Shown: positions 32,812-41,423, counted from the stretch's first letter. The stretch is 45,386 nucleotides of DNA from Polaromonas sp. AET17H-212 (GCF_002379085.1 NZ_NBZW01000032.1:1-45386), one strand, 5' to 3'. The notes: generated by a model not told the origin, from the letters alone. Numbers and translations: made by a program.

Positions 32812-33339
32812 TTACCAGTGCGCCGTAGGGACTTGGTCGCCGACGGATTCGCTGGGCTGCACCTGCATGAACCAGGCGCGCCAGGCCGATTGCGCAGCCA
32901 GCAGCCCCAGCAAGGCCATTCCAACCATCACACAGGCATAGGTGATGGAGCCGGGCACTTGCAGGATGGGAGACTTCTCGTCATGCACCACGTCCAGCAT
33001 TCGGAAAGTGGCGACGGCAAGCGTGAAGTAGAGGCCGGCTACCACCAACCAGCTGAGCGTGGCGGTGATGCGTCGCGCGCGGCCGGACACCGCCTCCATC
33101 AGGAAGGTGGTGGCGATGTGCGCGCCTTGCAGGGACGCGAGCACCACGCCAGCCATCACCAGCCAGGGGAACAGCAACTCGGGCACCTCATTGGCCCATT
33201 GCACGCTGGAGCCGGTGGCGTACCGCAGCACAGTGTTGGCAACCAGGATCACGAAGATCACCGCGGTGGACAGCCACAGCACGACACGGCAAAGGACGGC
33301 CACGCTGCGGTCGACCGCGCTGTATTCGGTGGTTTTCAT
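32812..33339 (-). CDS. TRAP transporter small permease, DctQ-type
   Basis: Four-helix membrane subunit of 175 aa from the ATG at 33339 (GGAG upstream). It has WANEVPELLFPWLVMAGVVLA, the conserved region of DctQ proteins. The large permease gene follows after 23 bp. Confidence 0.93.
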   Translation of the reverse strand: MKTTEYSAVDRSVAVLCRVVLWLSTAVIFVILVANTVLRYATGSSVQWANEVPELLFPWLVMAGVVLASLQGAHIATTFLMEAVSGRARRITATLSWLVVAGLYFTLAVATFRMLDVVHDEKSPILQVPGSITYACVMVGMALLGLLAAQSAWRAWFMQVQPSESVGDQVPTAHW

Positions 33340-33400
33340 TACGACTTCTCCAGAATGAGGGCGCGCCCGCGCATTTGCTGCAGGGCGCCGCAAGGCAGGA

Positions 33401-34390
33401 TTACTTCGCGCGCGCCGCGGCGACAACCTTCTTGACGTATGTGCCGATGTTGCTGGCCATCCACTTGTCGGTCACCTCGGCCGTGGCCTTGGCGAAGGCG
33501 GCCTGGTCCGGCGTGGTCACCTGCACGCCCTTGGCCTTGAGGTCCGCCAGCAGCTTGTCATCGGCCTCCTGAGACAGTTTTCGCTGCAAGGCGGTGGCCT
33601 CGACGGCTGCTTCCTGCACGGCCTTCTTGTCAGCGTCGGAGAGCTTGTCCCAGGTTCGCTTGCTCATAAGCAAAGGCGTCATCTGGAACTGGTGACTGGT
33701 CAGTGCGAGGTGCTTCTGGACCTCGTACAGCTTGCTGGCATGAATGTTCACCAGCGGGTTTTCCTGACCATCGACCACACCTTGCTGCAACGCGACGTAA
33801 AGCTCGGCGAACTTGACCTGCTGCGACTCCGCGCCCAAGGACTTCATGATGTCCACCAGCGTCGCATCGGGCGGCACGCGCATCTTCAGGCCTTTCATGT
33901 CCTCGACCTTGTTGATCGGGCGTTTGCTGTTGGTCATGTGGCGGATGCCGTTATCCCAGGTTCCCAAAAGGACCATGCCTTTTTCGAGAGATCGGTCGGC
34001 CAGCTCCTTGCCCAGCGGACCGTCCAGCAACTTGAAAGCGGCAGCGGGCGTCGAGAACAGGAACGGCATGCCGTAGGCGTTGTATTCAGCCACGGTATTG
34101 GCCACAGCGCCTTGGGAATTGGCCGACATGTCCAGTGCGCCGGTGCGCAATGCCGTCATCATCGCGGCGTCATCACCCAGCTGCGCCGACGGGGCCACCT
34201 GCACCTCGATGCGGCCAGCGGTCTTGGCCTTCAGGACGTCGGCGAATTTAACGGATGCTTCGTGTCGTGGATTGCCCGGTGCGGCGCCGTGGCCCAGCGT
34301 GAGCTTGATGGCCTGGGCCTGGACGGCCAGCGGCAGCACGGCGCAGGCGGTCAGGCCGATCAGGGTACGGGTGAAAGTCTTGCGTTGCAT
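33401..34390 (-). CDS. TRAP substrate-binding protein, DctP-type
   Basis: Periplasmic binding protein of 329 aa with signal peptide MQRKTFTRTLIGLTACAVLP...QAQA. The family core is visible: GHGAAPGNPRHEASVKFADVLKAKTAGRIEVQV, GPLGKELADRSLEKGMVLLGTWDNGIRHMTNSKRPI, and KGLKMRVPPDATLVDIMKSLGA, with the conserved Arg that binds a carboxylate in most members. VVDGQENPLVNI is also typical. The ligand is therefore likely an acid such as a sugar acid or sulfonate, yet this is not proven. Confidence 0.95.
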   Translation of the reverse strand: MQRKTFTRTLIGLTACAVLPLAVQAQAIKLTLGHGAAPGNPRHEASVKFADVLKAKTAGRIEVQVAPSAQLGDDAAMMTALRTGALDMSANSQGAVANTVAEYNAYGMPFLFSTPAAAFKLLDGPLGKELADRSLEKGMVLLGTWDNGIRHMTNSKRPINKVEDMKGLKMRVPPDATLVDIMKSLGAESQQVKFAELYVALQQGVVDGQENPLVNIHASKLYEVQKHLALTSHQFQMTPLLMSKRTWDKLSDADKKAVQEAAVEATALQRKLSQEADDKLLADLKAKGVQVTTPDQAAFAKATAEVTDKWMASNIGTYVKKVVAAARAK

Positions 34391-34428
34391 GGATTGTCTC
34401 CTTGGTTGTAATTGCTGGAACTGATGAA

Positions 34429-35193
34429 TCAATGAATAAGCATCCCGCCGTTCACGTCCAGCGTGACGCCAGTGCAGTAGGCCGACAGGTCACTGCCCAG
34501 GAATACGCAGACGCCGGCCACGTCGTCGGCGCGACCGAGGCGGTTCAGTGGAATCGTCTGGGCGATTTCCTTCTTTTGCTCGGGCGAGAGCTTGCCCTGC
34601 GTGATGTCGGTCTCAATCAGACCGGGCGTGATGCAGTTGATGCGGATGCCCTCCGGACCGAATTCGCGGGCCATGGCGCGGGCCAGACCCAGCACGCCGG
34701 CTTTGGCCGCGGAGTAATGCGGACCACCGAAGATGCCGCCACCACGCTGCGCGGACACCGACGAGATGCAAACGATAGAGCCCGCCTGCTGCTGGCGCAT
34801 GGCCGGCAGCACGGCCTGAGACATGTACAGCGTGCCGCGCAGGCTCACGTCCAGGATGCGGTCGTAGTCGGCACCGGTGATCTCCAGCGTCTTGACCGGC
34901 TGGGTGATCCCGGCGTTGTTCACCAGAATGTCGATGCGGCCAAAAGCCTCGAGCACCTTGGCGGTGGCGGCCTCGCAGGCGGCCTTGTCCGTCACGTCGG
35001 CCACAAAGCCCAGGTGGCCGGCGCCCAGGCGCGCGGCGGCCGCGGCGGGCTCGGCGCGCGCCAAGTCCATGATGACCACGCGGGCGCCCTGCGCGGCCAT
35101 CTGGCGGGCGGTGGCAAAGCCCAAGCCGTTGATACCTGCACCGCCGGTAATCACGGCGACCTTGTCTTTAAGCAGCATCTGAGTTGTCTCCAT
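34429..35193 (-). CDS. SDR-family oxidoreductase
   Basis: NAD(P)-dependent short-chain dehydrogenase of 254 aa. The cofactor motif TGGAGINGLG has two extra residues compared with TGxxxGxG. The catalytic set is NNAG, Ser in CISSVSAQRG, and YSAAK. The tail GVTLDVNGGMLIH is normal. An Asp after the second strand (VVIMDLARA) favours NAD. It is the first gene of the operon and presumably oxidises the imported substrate or an intermediate. Confidence 0.94.
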   Translation of the reverse strand: METTQMLLKDKVAVITGGAGINGLGFATARQMAAQGARVVIMDLARAEPAAAAARLGAGHLGFVADVTDKAACEAATAKVLEAFGRIDILVNNAGITQPVKTLEITGADYDRILDVSLRGTLYMSQAVLPAMRQQQAGSIVCISSVSAQRGGGIFGGPHYSAAKAGVLGLARAMAREFGPEGIRINCITPGLIETDITQGKLSPEQKKEIAQTIPLNRLGRADDVAGVCVFLGSDLSAYCTGVTLDVNGGMLIH

Positions 35194-35298
35194 TGGGGAT
35201 TGTTTTGAACAGCCGGGGTCTGCAGCAATCGCGGGCTCCCGGTTCGTGCTGCGAATGATCTTCGACGGCTAGGTTTAAAACAAGCGATGTGTTTTCAG

Positions 35299-35325
35299 CT
35301 TAAGATGACAGTTCGTCACCTTAAG
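35299..35325. promoter_or_regulatory. 27-bp inverted repeat, probable LysR operator
   Basis: Arms CTTAAGATGAC and GTCACCTTAAG match at 10 of 11 positions around a 5-nt spacer. It ends 14 bp before the LysR start and lies in the divergent region, about 105 bp upstream of the SDR operon. This is where an autoregulating LysR protein would bind. Confidence 0.65.
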
Positions 35326-35339
35326 TCAGGGTTCACCCC

Positions 35340-36233
35340 ATGCCCGCCGTACCGCCCGCTCCCAACCTGCTTGCTTTTGAAGCTGTCGCACGTCGCAGAA
35401 GCTTCGCCCTCGCCGCCGCTGAACTGCACCTGACCGCATCAGCCATCAGCCACCAGGTGGCGCGGCTGGAAAGCCACCTGGGCGTGCGACTTTTCGAACG
35501 AAGCGCCCACGGTGTGCGCCTGAGTGCAGCGGGCGAGCAGTATCTGGCGCGGGTGGGTGGCGCCTTGTCGGCCATCGCCGCAGCGACGGAGGACCTGCGC
35601 CAGGGCGTGGGAAACAGTCTGTATGTGCACTGCGCGCCCAGCATTGCGAGTCTTTGGCTCATGCCGCGGCTGCGGGCATTTTCCGAGGCTTTTCCGAACA
35701 TCGCACTGAATCTATCGGCCGCCCACACCCGAAGCGACTTCGCGCTGGGACAGGCGGATATTGACATCCGCTACGGCGTGCCCCCGTGGGACGATCTGAT
35801 TGTCGAACCCTTGTTCGAGGAACGCATCGTTCCGCTGGCCAGCCCGGCGTTCATCAAAGAACACCGTCTCAAGCGGATAGAGCAATTGACCGAGGTGCCA
35901 CTCATTCAGAGCAATGTCAGCGTGGTCCAGTGGCCCGACTGGTTCGCAGCGTTTTCAAATCAGCGCGCGCCTGACCGCTTTCCGGTGCGCTTCGACCGCG
36001 CTCAGATGTCGCTGGATGCTGCTACCCAAGGGCTGGGGGTGGCCCTCGAGAGCACCACCATCGGTGGATTGCATCTGTCCGAGGGAAAACTGCGGCCGGT
36101 GTTCGGTCTCGACAAGGCGATTCGGGTCAAGGCCCACTTCGCGGTCTACCCCGTGCGGCATGCCAAGCGACCCGCGGTGGAGGCTTTTCTGTCGTGGCTC
36201 CATCGCGAAGCGGCTCGGTCGGCGGGTCGTTAG
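35340..36233 (+). CDS. LysR-family regulator, GcvA-like
   Basis: A protein of 297 aa. HTH: LLAFEAVARRRSFALAAAELHLTASAISHQVARLE, followed by LFERSAHGVRLSAAGEQYLARV, the style of the GcvA group. The effector domain begins near NSLYVHCAPSIASLWLMPRL. It is divergent from the SDR-TRAP-transketolase operon and is its probable regulator, with the 27-bp palindrome between them. Confidence 0.92.
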   Translation: MPAVPPAPNLLAFEAVARRRSFALAAAELHLTASAISHQVARLESHLGVRLFERSAHGVRLSAAGEQYLARVGGALSAIAAATEDLRQGVGNSLYVHCAPSIASLWLMPRLRAFSEAFPNIALNLSAAHTRSDFALGQADIDIRYGVPPWDDLIVEPLFEERIVPLASPAFIKEHRLKRIEQLTEVPLIQSNVSVVQWPDWFAAFSNQRAPDRFPVRFDRAQMSLDAATQGLGVALESTTIGGLHLSEGKLRPVFGLDKAIRVKAHFAVYPVRHAKRPAVEAFLSWLHREAARSAGR

Positions 36234-36505
36234 TTGACCCTCGTTCGATCAGCGCAAGAAACCATACTTCGGGCTGGCACAACCTCCAGCCGTCCGTCTC
36301 GAAAATCCCACGACCCGCAAACCCGCCTGGATGCTGGAGCCGTGTTTACGACTTTAATTGCTCGGAATAATTTCATGCAGCCGCAAATCCGTCACTCTAC
36401 GGTGACGGATTTCGCCAGGTTTCTTGGCTTGTGCAGCCGCCTAACTTCCCGGCGGGAAGTGAGCGTCCACCAAACCGCGCAGCGCGCTTTCGCGCGCCGT
36501 TCCCG
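36234..36505. other. Downstream region of glmS with palindromes
   Basis: No full gene. It contains the second copy of the glmS 3' end (36392-36430), a perfect 11-bp inverted repeat with 6-nt loop over it (36385-36412), and a 17-bp palindrome ACTTCCCG-G-CGGGAAGT (36444-36460). A GCGCGC/GCGCGC stem lies just past the true glmS stop. Confidence 0.6.
36392..36430 (-). pseudogene. Second copy of the glmS 3' end (12 codons plus stop)
   Basis: Read on the minus strand, 36430-36392 encodes [12 protein letters not shown] and a stop, identical in protein to the end of the true glmS (36506-36544). At DNA level 12 of 39 positions differ, nearly all at synonymous sites. The match starts abruptly. It lies 114 bp downstream of the true stop. 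This is the same segment that Tn7-type TnsD recognises in glmS. Confidence 0.85.
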
Positions 36506-38353
36506 TCATTCGACGGTCACGCTCTTTGCAAGATTGCGCGGCTTGTCCACATCCGTGCCGCGTGCCACCGCTGTGTGATACGCCAGCAACTGCAGCGGCA
36601 CCACATGCAGCAGCGGGCTCAGGGCGCCGTAATGCTCGGGCATGCGGATGACGTGGATGCCGTCGCCGCTCTCTATTTTGGTGTCGGCGTCGGCCAGCAC
36701 GTACAACACGCCGCCACGCGCCCGCACTTCCTGCATGTTGCTCTTGAGTTTTTCCAGCAAGGCGTCGTTGGGCGCGACGGTGACCACCGGCATGGCGCTG
36801 GTAACGAGCGCCAGCGGGCCGTGTTTGAGTTCGCCGGCCGGGTAGGCCTCGGCGTGGATGTAGCTGATTTCCTTGAGCTTGAGCGCGCCTTCGAGCGCAA
36901 TCGGGTAATGCAGGCCGCGCCCCAGGAACAGGGCGTTTTCCATCTTGGCAAAATCTTCGGCCCAGCTGATGACCTGCGGCTCCAGCGCCAGCACGGCTTG
37001 CAGGGCGGCCGGCAGATGGCGCATGGCCTTGAGGTGGCCCTCTTCCTCCTGCTCACTCAGCAGGCCCTTGCTTTGCGCCAGCGCCAGCGTGAGAAGGAAC
37101 AGGCCGGCCAGCTGGGTCGTGAAGGCTTTTGTCGAGGCCACGCCGATTTCGACGCCGGCACGGGTGATGTAGGCCAGCTTGCACTCGCGCACCATGGCGG
37201 AGGTGGACACGTTGCAGATGGTCAGCGTCTGTGTCATGCCCAGGGATTGCGCGTGGCGCAACGCGGCCAGCGTGTCGGCGGTTTCGCCGCTTTGCGTGAT
37301 GGTGACCACCAGCGTCTTGGGGTTGGGGACCGAGGAGCGGTAGCGGTATTCGCTGGCCACTTCCACCTGCGTCGGAATCCGGGCGATGGATTCCAGCCAG
37401 TACTTGGCGGCGCAGCCGCTGTAGTAGCTGGTGCCGCAGGCCAGGATGAGCACGGAGTCGATGTCCTTGAACACGCGGTAAGCGTCGTCGCCGAAGAGTT
37501 CGGGAACGATGCCTTCAACGCCTTCAAGCGTGTCGGCAATGGCGCGCGGCTGCTCGAAGATTTCCTTTTGCATGTAGTGGCGGTACGGGCCAAGCTCGGC
37601 CGCGCCGCTGTGCGCCTGCACGGTTTTGACCTCGCGCTGGACGGCCTTGTGGTCACGGTCAATGACCCAGTATTTGCCCAGCTGGATGTCGACCATGTCG
37701 CCTTCTTCCAGGTAGAGGATCTGGTCGGTCACGCCGGCCAGGGCCATCGCGTCGCTGGCCAGAAAGGTCTCGCTGACGTCCTTGCCGACGCCCAGGATCA
37801 GCGGCGAGCCCGAACGGGCGCCCACCACGCGGTGCGGCTCGTCCTTGCAGAAAGCCGCAATCGCGTAGGCGCCATGCAGGCGGGCGGTGGTGGCTTGCAG
37901 GGCCTCGAACAGGTCACCATCGTAGAGGCTGTCCATCAGGTGCACGATCACTTCGGTGTCGGTCTGGCTGGCAAACACATAACCCTTGGCCTGCAGCGCG
38001 GCACGCAGCTCGTCGTGGTTTTCGATGATGCCGTTGTGCACCAGCGCCACCCTGCCCGGCTTGTGCGCGGTCGCCCCGGTGCCATGGCTGAAGTGGGGGT
38101 GGGCGTTGTGCACGGCGGGCGCGCCATGCGTGGCCCAGCGTGTGTGGGCAATGCCGGTGCCGCTTTCGAGCTGTTCCGCGCTGACCTGTTCCATCAACTC
38201 GGCCACGCGGGACGTGCTGCGCGTCCGCTTCAGGCCACCCGCATAAACGGCGACCCCGCAGGAGTCATAACCGCGGTACTCCAGCCGTTGCAGGCCCTGC
38301 ACGAGGATGGGAACAATATTTCTTGTCGAAACCGACGCCACAATGCCGCACAT
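36506..38353 (-). CDS. glmS: Glutamine--fructose-6-phosphate aminotransferase (isomerizing)
   Basis: Makes glucosamine-6-phosphate, the first step to UDP-GlcNAc for peptidoglycan and LPS. 615 aa. The N-terminal glutaminase starts MCGIVASVS with Cys as nucleophile after Met removal, and [11 protein letters not shown] follows. HTRWATHG is the glutamine site. Two SIS domains follow ([26 protein letters not shown]). The tail [13 protein letters not shown] is the standard end. No glmS ribozyme leader is seen. It is divergent from an Lrp-type gene across an AT-rich spacer. Confidence 0.97.
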   Translation of the reverse strand: MCGIVASVSTRNIVPILVQGLQRLEYRGYDSCGVAVYAGGLKRTRSTSRVAELMEQVSAEQLESGTGIAHTRWATHGAPAVHNAHPHFSHGTGATAHKPGRVALVHNGIIENHDELRAALQAKGYVFASQTDTEVIVHLMDSLYDGDLFEALQATTARLHGAYAIAAFCKDEPHRVVGARSGSPLILGVGKDVSETFLASDAMALAGVTDQILYLEEGDMVDIQLGKYWVIDRDHKAVQREVKTVQAHSGAAELGPYRHYMQKEIFEQPRAIADTLEGVEGIVPELFGDDAYRVFKDIDSVLILACGTSYYSGCAAKYWLESIARIPTQVEVASEYRYRSSVPNPKTLVVTITQSGETADTLAALRHAQSLGMTQTLTICNVSTSAMVRECKLAYITRAGVEIGVASTKAFTTQLAGLFLLTLALAQSKGLLSEQEEEGHLKAMRHLPAALQAVLALEPQVISWAEDFAKMENALFLGRGLHYPIALEGALKLKEISYIHAEAYPAGELKHGPLALVTSAMPVVTVAPNDALLEKLKSNMQEVRARGGVLYVLADADTKIESGDGIHVIRMPEHYGALSPLLHVVPLQLLAYHTAVARGTDVDKPRNLAKSVTVE

Positions 38354-38399
38354 AAACCGCTCCTGAGAAAAACAATAGGCGGATGCTAGGCGTTTCCTG

Positions 38400-38499
38400 T
38401 TTTTTTAAATCATCTAAATTTCTTCTTTAATGAAATTAAATTCCATAAAAATGCATTCATGGAATAATATTTCTTAATTAGTAAATTTATGGAATAAAA
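38400..38499. promoter_or_regulatory. AT-rich divergent control region with ATGGAAT motifs
   Basis: Within a very AT-rich stretch, ATTCCAT (38440-38446) and ATGGAAT (38459-38465) form an inverted repeat. A further ATGGAAT (38489-38495) ends four bases before the Lrp start. Such spaced repeats suit octameric Lrp/AsnC proteins and suggest autoregulation, perhaps also control of glmS. Confidence 0.5.
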
Positions 38500-38982
38500 A
38501 TGAATATTTCCATCGATGGGATTGACATCAAACTGCTTGAAGCCTTGCAGGACGATGCCTCGCAGAGCAACCAGGCCTTGGCCGCACGCGTCCATATTTC
38601 ACCGCCCACCTGCCTGCGGCGTATCAAGCGCTTGCGTGACGCCGGCCTGATCGAACGCGAAATCGCCATCCTCCACGCCGACAAGCTGGCCGACACCCTG
38701 GGCCACGGCCTGACGGCGCTGGTGGAAATCACGCTTGACCGGCAGGGCACCGAACAGCAGGAAGTGTTTGAAGCCCGGGTGGTGCTCGATGGCGCCGTCC
38801 AGCAGTGCTACCGCGTCTCGCCGGGCCCGGACTTCATCCTGGTGGTGCATGTGCGCGACATGCCGGCTTACCTGGCACTCGCGCAGCGGCTGTTCAACAG
38901 CGACGCCAATGTGCGCAACGTGAAGGCATTTTTCAGCTTGAAGCGCTCGAAGTTTGAACCAAAACTGCTTCTGGCCCAATAG
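38500..38982 (+). CDS. Lrp/AsnC-family regulator
   Basis: A protein of 160 aa with HTH near residues 5-50 (DIKLLEALQDDASQSNQALAARVHISPPTCLRRIKRL) and an RAM/Lrp effector domain ending NVRNVKAFFSLKRSKFEP. It stands between glmS and glmU. The effector, usually an amino acid, cannot be inferred. Its promoter region contains repeated ATGGAAT sites. Confidence 0.93.
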   Translation: MNISIDGIDIKLLEALQDDASQSNQALAARVHISPPTCLRRIKRLRDAGLIEREIAILHADKLADTLGHGLTALVEITLDRQGTEQQEVFEARVVLDGAVQQCYRVSPGPDFILVVHVRDMPAYLALAQRLFNSDANVRNVKAFFSLKRSKFEPKLLLAQ

Positions 38983-38997
38983 ATTCGGGCGCCACCA

Positions 38998-39014
38998 GCT
39001 ATTTATTCAATAGC
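38998..39014 (+). repeat. Head of dispersed GCTA..TAGC element
   Basis: GCTATTTATTCAATAGC is a perfect 6-bp inverted repeat of the family head type, standing alone between the Lrp and glmU stops. Confidence 0.45.
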
Positions 39015-39025
39015 AAACTCACACC

Positions 39026-39048
39026 CCCCGGCAGCTGCGCTGCCGGGG
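39026..39048. terminator. Hairpin between convergent lrp-type and glmU genes
   Basis: A perfect 10-bp stem CCCCGGCAGC/GCTGCCGGGG with a TGC loop stands between the two stop codons. No T-run follows, so it is a weak terminator or an mRNA end barrier. Confidence 0.5.
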
Positions 39049-39067
39049 CCGGGTCCGCCTGCTGCAC

Positions 39068-40507
39068 TTAGGCGCTGGGCTTGTTTTTGACCGGCCGCTG
39101 CCAGTTGGCAATGTTGACCTGCTTGCCGCGCGCCACGCTGAGGCCGCCGGGCGGCGTGTCCTTGGTGATCGTCGAGCCGCCGCCGACGGTGCCGCCGGCG
39201 CCTATCGTGACGGGGGCCACCAGCACGCAGTTGCTGCCGATGTGCACGTCGGCTTCGATCACGGTGCGGTGTTTGTTGGCGCCGTCGTAATTGGCCGTGA
39301 TGCTGCCGGCGCCGTAGTTGACGCGTTCGCCCACCGTGGCGTCACCGAGGTAGGCCAGGTGGTTGGCCTTGGCGCCTTTGGCCAGCGTGGCGTTTTTCAC
39401 CTCGACAAAGTTGCCGATGTGCACCTCGGCGCCCAGTTGCGCGCCGGGGCGCAGGCGGGCAAACGGGCCAATCAGCGCGCCTTCGCCAACCTGCACGCCG
39501 AGCTTTTCACCGTCGATGTGGGTGAAGGGGTGGATCACCGCGCCGGCGGCAATCGTCGCGTTGGCTATGCAGCAGTTGGCGCCTATGCGCACCCCGTTGC
39601 CCAGCGTCACCTCGCCGTCGAACACACAGTTCACATCAATCTCCACGTCCTGCCCGCAGGCCAGCGTGCCTCGCACGTCAAAACGCGCCGGGTCGGCGAG
39701 CCGCACGCCCTGCTCCATCAGGGCCGTGGCTTGGCGCAGCTGGTACACACGTTCGAGTTCCGCCAGCTGCACCGGGCTGTTGACACCGGCTACCTGCGCA
39801 GCATCCGTGATCTGGTGCGCGACCACGGCCACGCCGTCGGCAACGGCAAACTTCACGATGTCGGTCAGGTAGTACTCGTTCTGCGCGTTTTTGTTGTCCA
39901 GCCGGGCCAGCCAGCTGCGCAGCAGGCGCGTGGGCACGGCCATGATGCCGCTGTAGATTTCGCGGATCTCGCGCTGGGCGTCCGTCGCATCCTTGTGCTC
40001 GACGATGGCGCGCACCTGGGCGGAGGCCTCTGCGCCGGCGCGGACGATGCGCCCGTAACCGGTCGGGTCCGCCATGCTCAGCGTGAGCAGGGCCAGGCGC
40101 TGGCCGTCACACTGCGCCAGCAGGGCCTGCAGCGTGGCCGCCTGCGTCAGGGGCACGTCGCCCGACAGCACCAGCGTGACGCCGTCGTCCGCCAGCAGCG
40201 GCAGCGCCTGCTGGACCGCGTGGCCTGTGCCCAGCTGGGGTTCCTGCCGCGCGAACTGCAGCCTGGGCACGGCATGCACGCCGGCAGCGGCTTGCGTCAT
40301 GCTGTTGCAAGCAGCCTCCACTTCGCCGGCACCGTGGCCCGTGATGACCACCGCCTGCCGGGCCGATAACCGCGCTGCGCAGTCAATCACATGCGCCAGC
40401 AAAGCACGGCCGCCCAATCGGTGTAACACTTTGGGCAATGCACTTTTCATCCGCGTGCCCTTGCCCGCGGCCATGATGACGACATCAACTGGAACTGAAA
40501 TGGCCAT
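39068..40507 (-). CDS. glmU: Bifunctional GlmU (uridyltransferase/acetyltransferase)
   Basis: Acetylates glucosamine-1-phosphate and couples it to UTP to give UDP-GlcNAc. 479 aa from the ATG at 40507 (AGGAAA upstream). The pyrophosphorylase motif is IMAAGKGTRMKSALPKVLH. The C-terminal half is a left-handed beta helix of hexapeptide repeats (VRIGANCCIANATIAAGAVI, NFVEVKNATLAKGAKANHLAYLGD). The length is slightly above average. The start codon overlaps that of the divergent lipoprotein gene. Confidence 0.97.
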   Translation of the reverse strand: MAISVPVDVVIMAAGKGTRMKSALPKVLHRLGGRALLAHVIDCAARLSARQAVVITGHGAGEVEAACNSMTQAAAGVHAVPRLQFARQEPQLGTGHAVQQALPLLADDGVTLVLSGDVPLTQAATLQALLAQCDGQRLALLTLSMADPTGYGRIVRAGAEASAQVRAIVEHKDATDAQREIREIYSGIMAVPTRLLRSWLARLDNKNAQNEYYLTDIVKFAVADGVAVVAHQITDAAQVAGVNSPVQLAELERVYQLRQATALMEQGVRLADPARFDVRGTLACGQDVEIDVNCVFDGEVTLGNGVRIGANCCIANATIAAGAVIHPFTHIDGEKLGVQVGEGALIGPFARLRPGAQLGAEVHIGNFVEVKNATLAKGAKANHLAYLGDATVGERVNYGAGSITANYDGANKHRTVIEADVHIGSNCVLVAPVTIGAGGTVGGGSTITKDTPPGGLSVARGKQVNIANWQRPVKNKPSA

Positions 40508-41423
40508 GAAGTTTCCTGTGAATTGGGGGTCTCGAAGGTGGCATCCGGCCGGGCCGGGACTGAAACGCAGCACACAGATTATCGGTGTGCTGCTGCTGGG
40601 CGGGTCGCTGCTGGCCTGCAGTGCGGTGAAATTGGCCTACAACCAGGCGGCCGAGCTGGCTTACTGGCAGCTCAACAGCTACTTCGAATTCGACGACACG
40701 CAAAAGCCTCTGGTCCGGGAAGAACTGGCCCGCCTCCATCAGTGGCACCGGCAGACACAGCTGCCGGCGTATGTTGAAACGCTGGAGCAATGGACGGCCT
40801 GGCTGCCCGCCGAGATCGACGAGGCGCGTGCTTGTGGCATCTTCGAGGAGGTGAAAACCCGGCTGCAAGCCATTTCGGACCGCGCCGTGCCCGCCATGGG
40901 TAGCGTGGTGGGCACGCTGGGGCCGGAACAGCTGGACGCCCTGAAGCGGAAATTCTCGAAACTCAACGCCGAGTACCGTGACGACTTTCTCGCGGGCAGC
41001 CCCGACGACCTGATCAACCGGCGCCTGAAGAAGGCAGTCAGCCGCGCCGAGATGCTGTACGGCACGCTGGATGACAAGCAACTGGCGGTGCTGCGCAGCC
41101 GGATCACGCAGTCGGTGTTTGATGCCCGGCTTTCACTGGCCGAATACCAGCGCCGCCAGCGGGATGCCTTGCAGAGCCTGGGGCCGCTGATCGCCGGCCG
41201 CGCCACCTCCGAGCAGGCCAGGCCGCTCATGCAGGCGTACGTCGAGCGAGCCGTCAATTCGCCCGACCCCGCCTACCGCAACTACCAGGAGCGGCTGACA
41301 CGCGACAGCTGCAAAACCTTTGCGGCCCTGCACAACAGCACCACGGCGGCGCAACGCGCCAAGGCAGTGCAAACCCTGCAGGGCTACGCGCAGGACTTCG
41401 GCATTCTGGTCGCCCGGCGCTGA
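40506..41423 (+). CDS. DUF6279-family lipoprotein
   Basis: Predicted lipoprotein of 305 aa. The signal ends in the lipobox LLAC (about residue 37), and the mature part starts CSAVKLAYNQAAELAYWQLNSYFEF, typical of DUF6279, followed by WHRQTQLPAYVETLEQWTAWL. The rest is helical. The function is unknown to me. The start is uncertain: ATG at 40506 or 40500, both overlapping the glmU start on the other strand, with only a poor ribosome site. Confidence 0.8.
   Translation: MKFPVNWGSRRWHPAGPGLKRSTQIIGVLLLGGSLLACSAVKLAYNQAAELAYWQLNSYFEFDDTQKPLVREELARLHQWHRQTQLPAYVETLEQWTAWLPAEIDEARACGIFEEVKTRLQAISDRAVPAMGSVVGTLGPEQLDALKRKFSKLNAEYRDDFLAGSPDDLINRRLKKAVSRAEMLYGTLDDKQLAVLRSRITQSVFDARLSLAEYQRRQRDALQSLGPLIAGRATSEQARPLMQAYVERAVNSPDPAYRNYQERLTRDSCKTFAALHNSTTAAQRAKAVQTLQGYAQDFGILVARR

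Noticed and set aside
36230..36376. Small minus-strand ORF of 48 codons beside the glmS tail copy
   Set aside because: It overlaps the end of the LysR gene, has unusual codon use for this genome and no ribosome site or recognised family.
36234..36505. Complete Tn7-like transposon
   Set aside because: No tns genes or Tn7 ends are visible in the window; only the duplicated target-like segment is seen.
36234..36578. Plus-strand ORF reading HSTVTDFARFLGL twice
   Set aside because: This is the antisense of the two glmS tails, a frequent spurious annotation.
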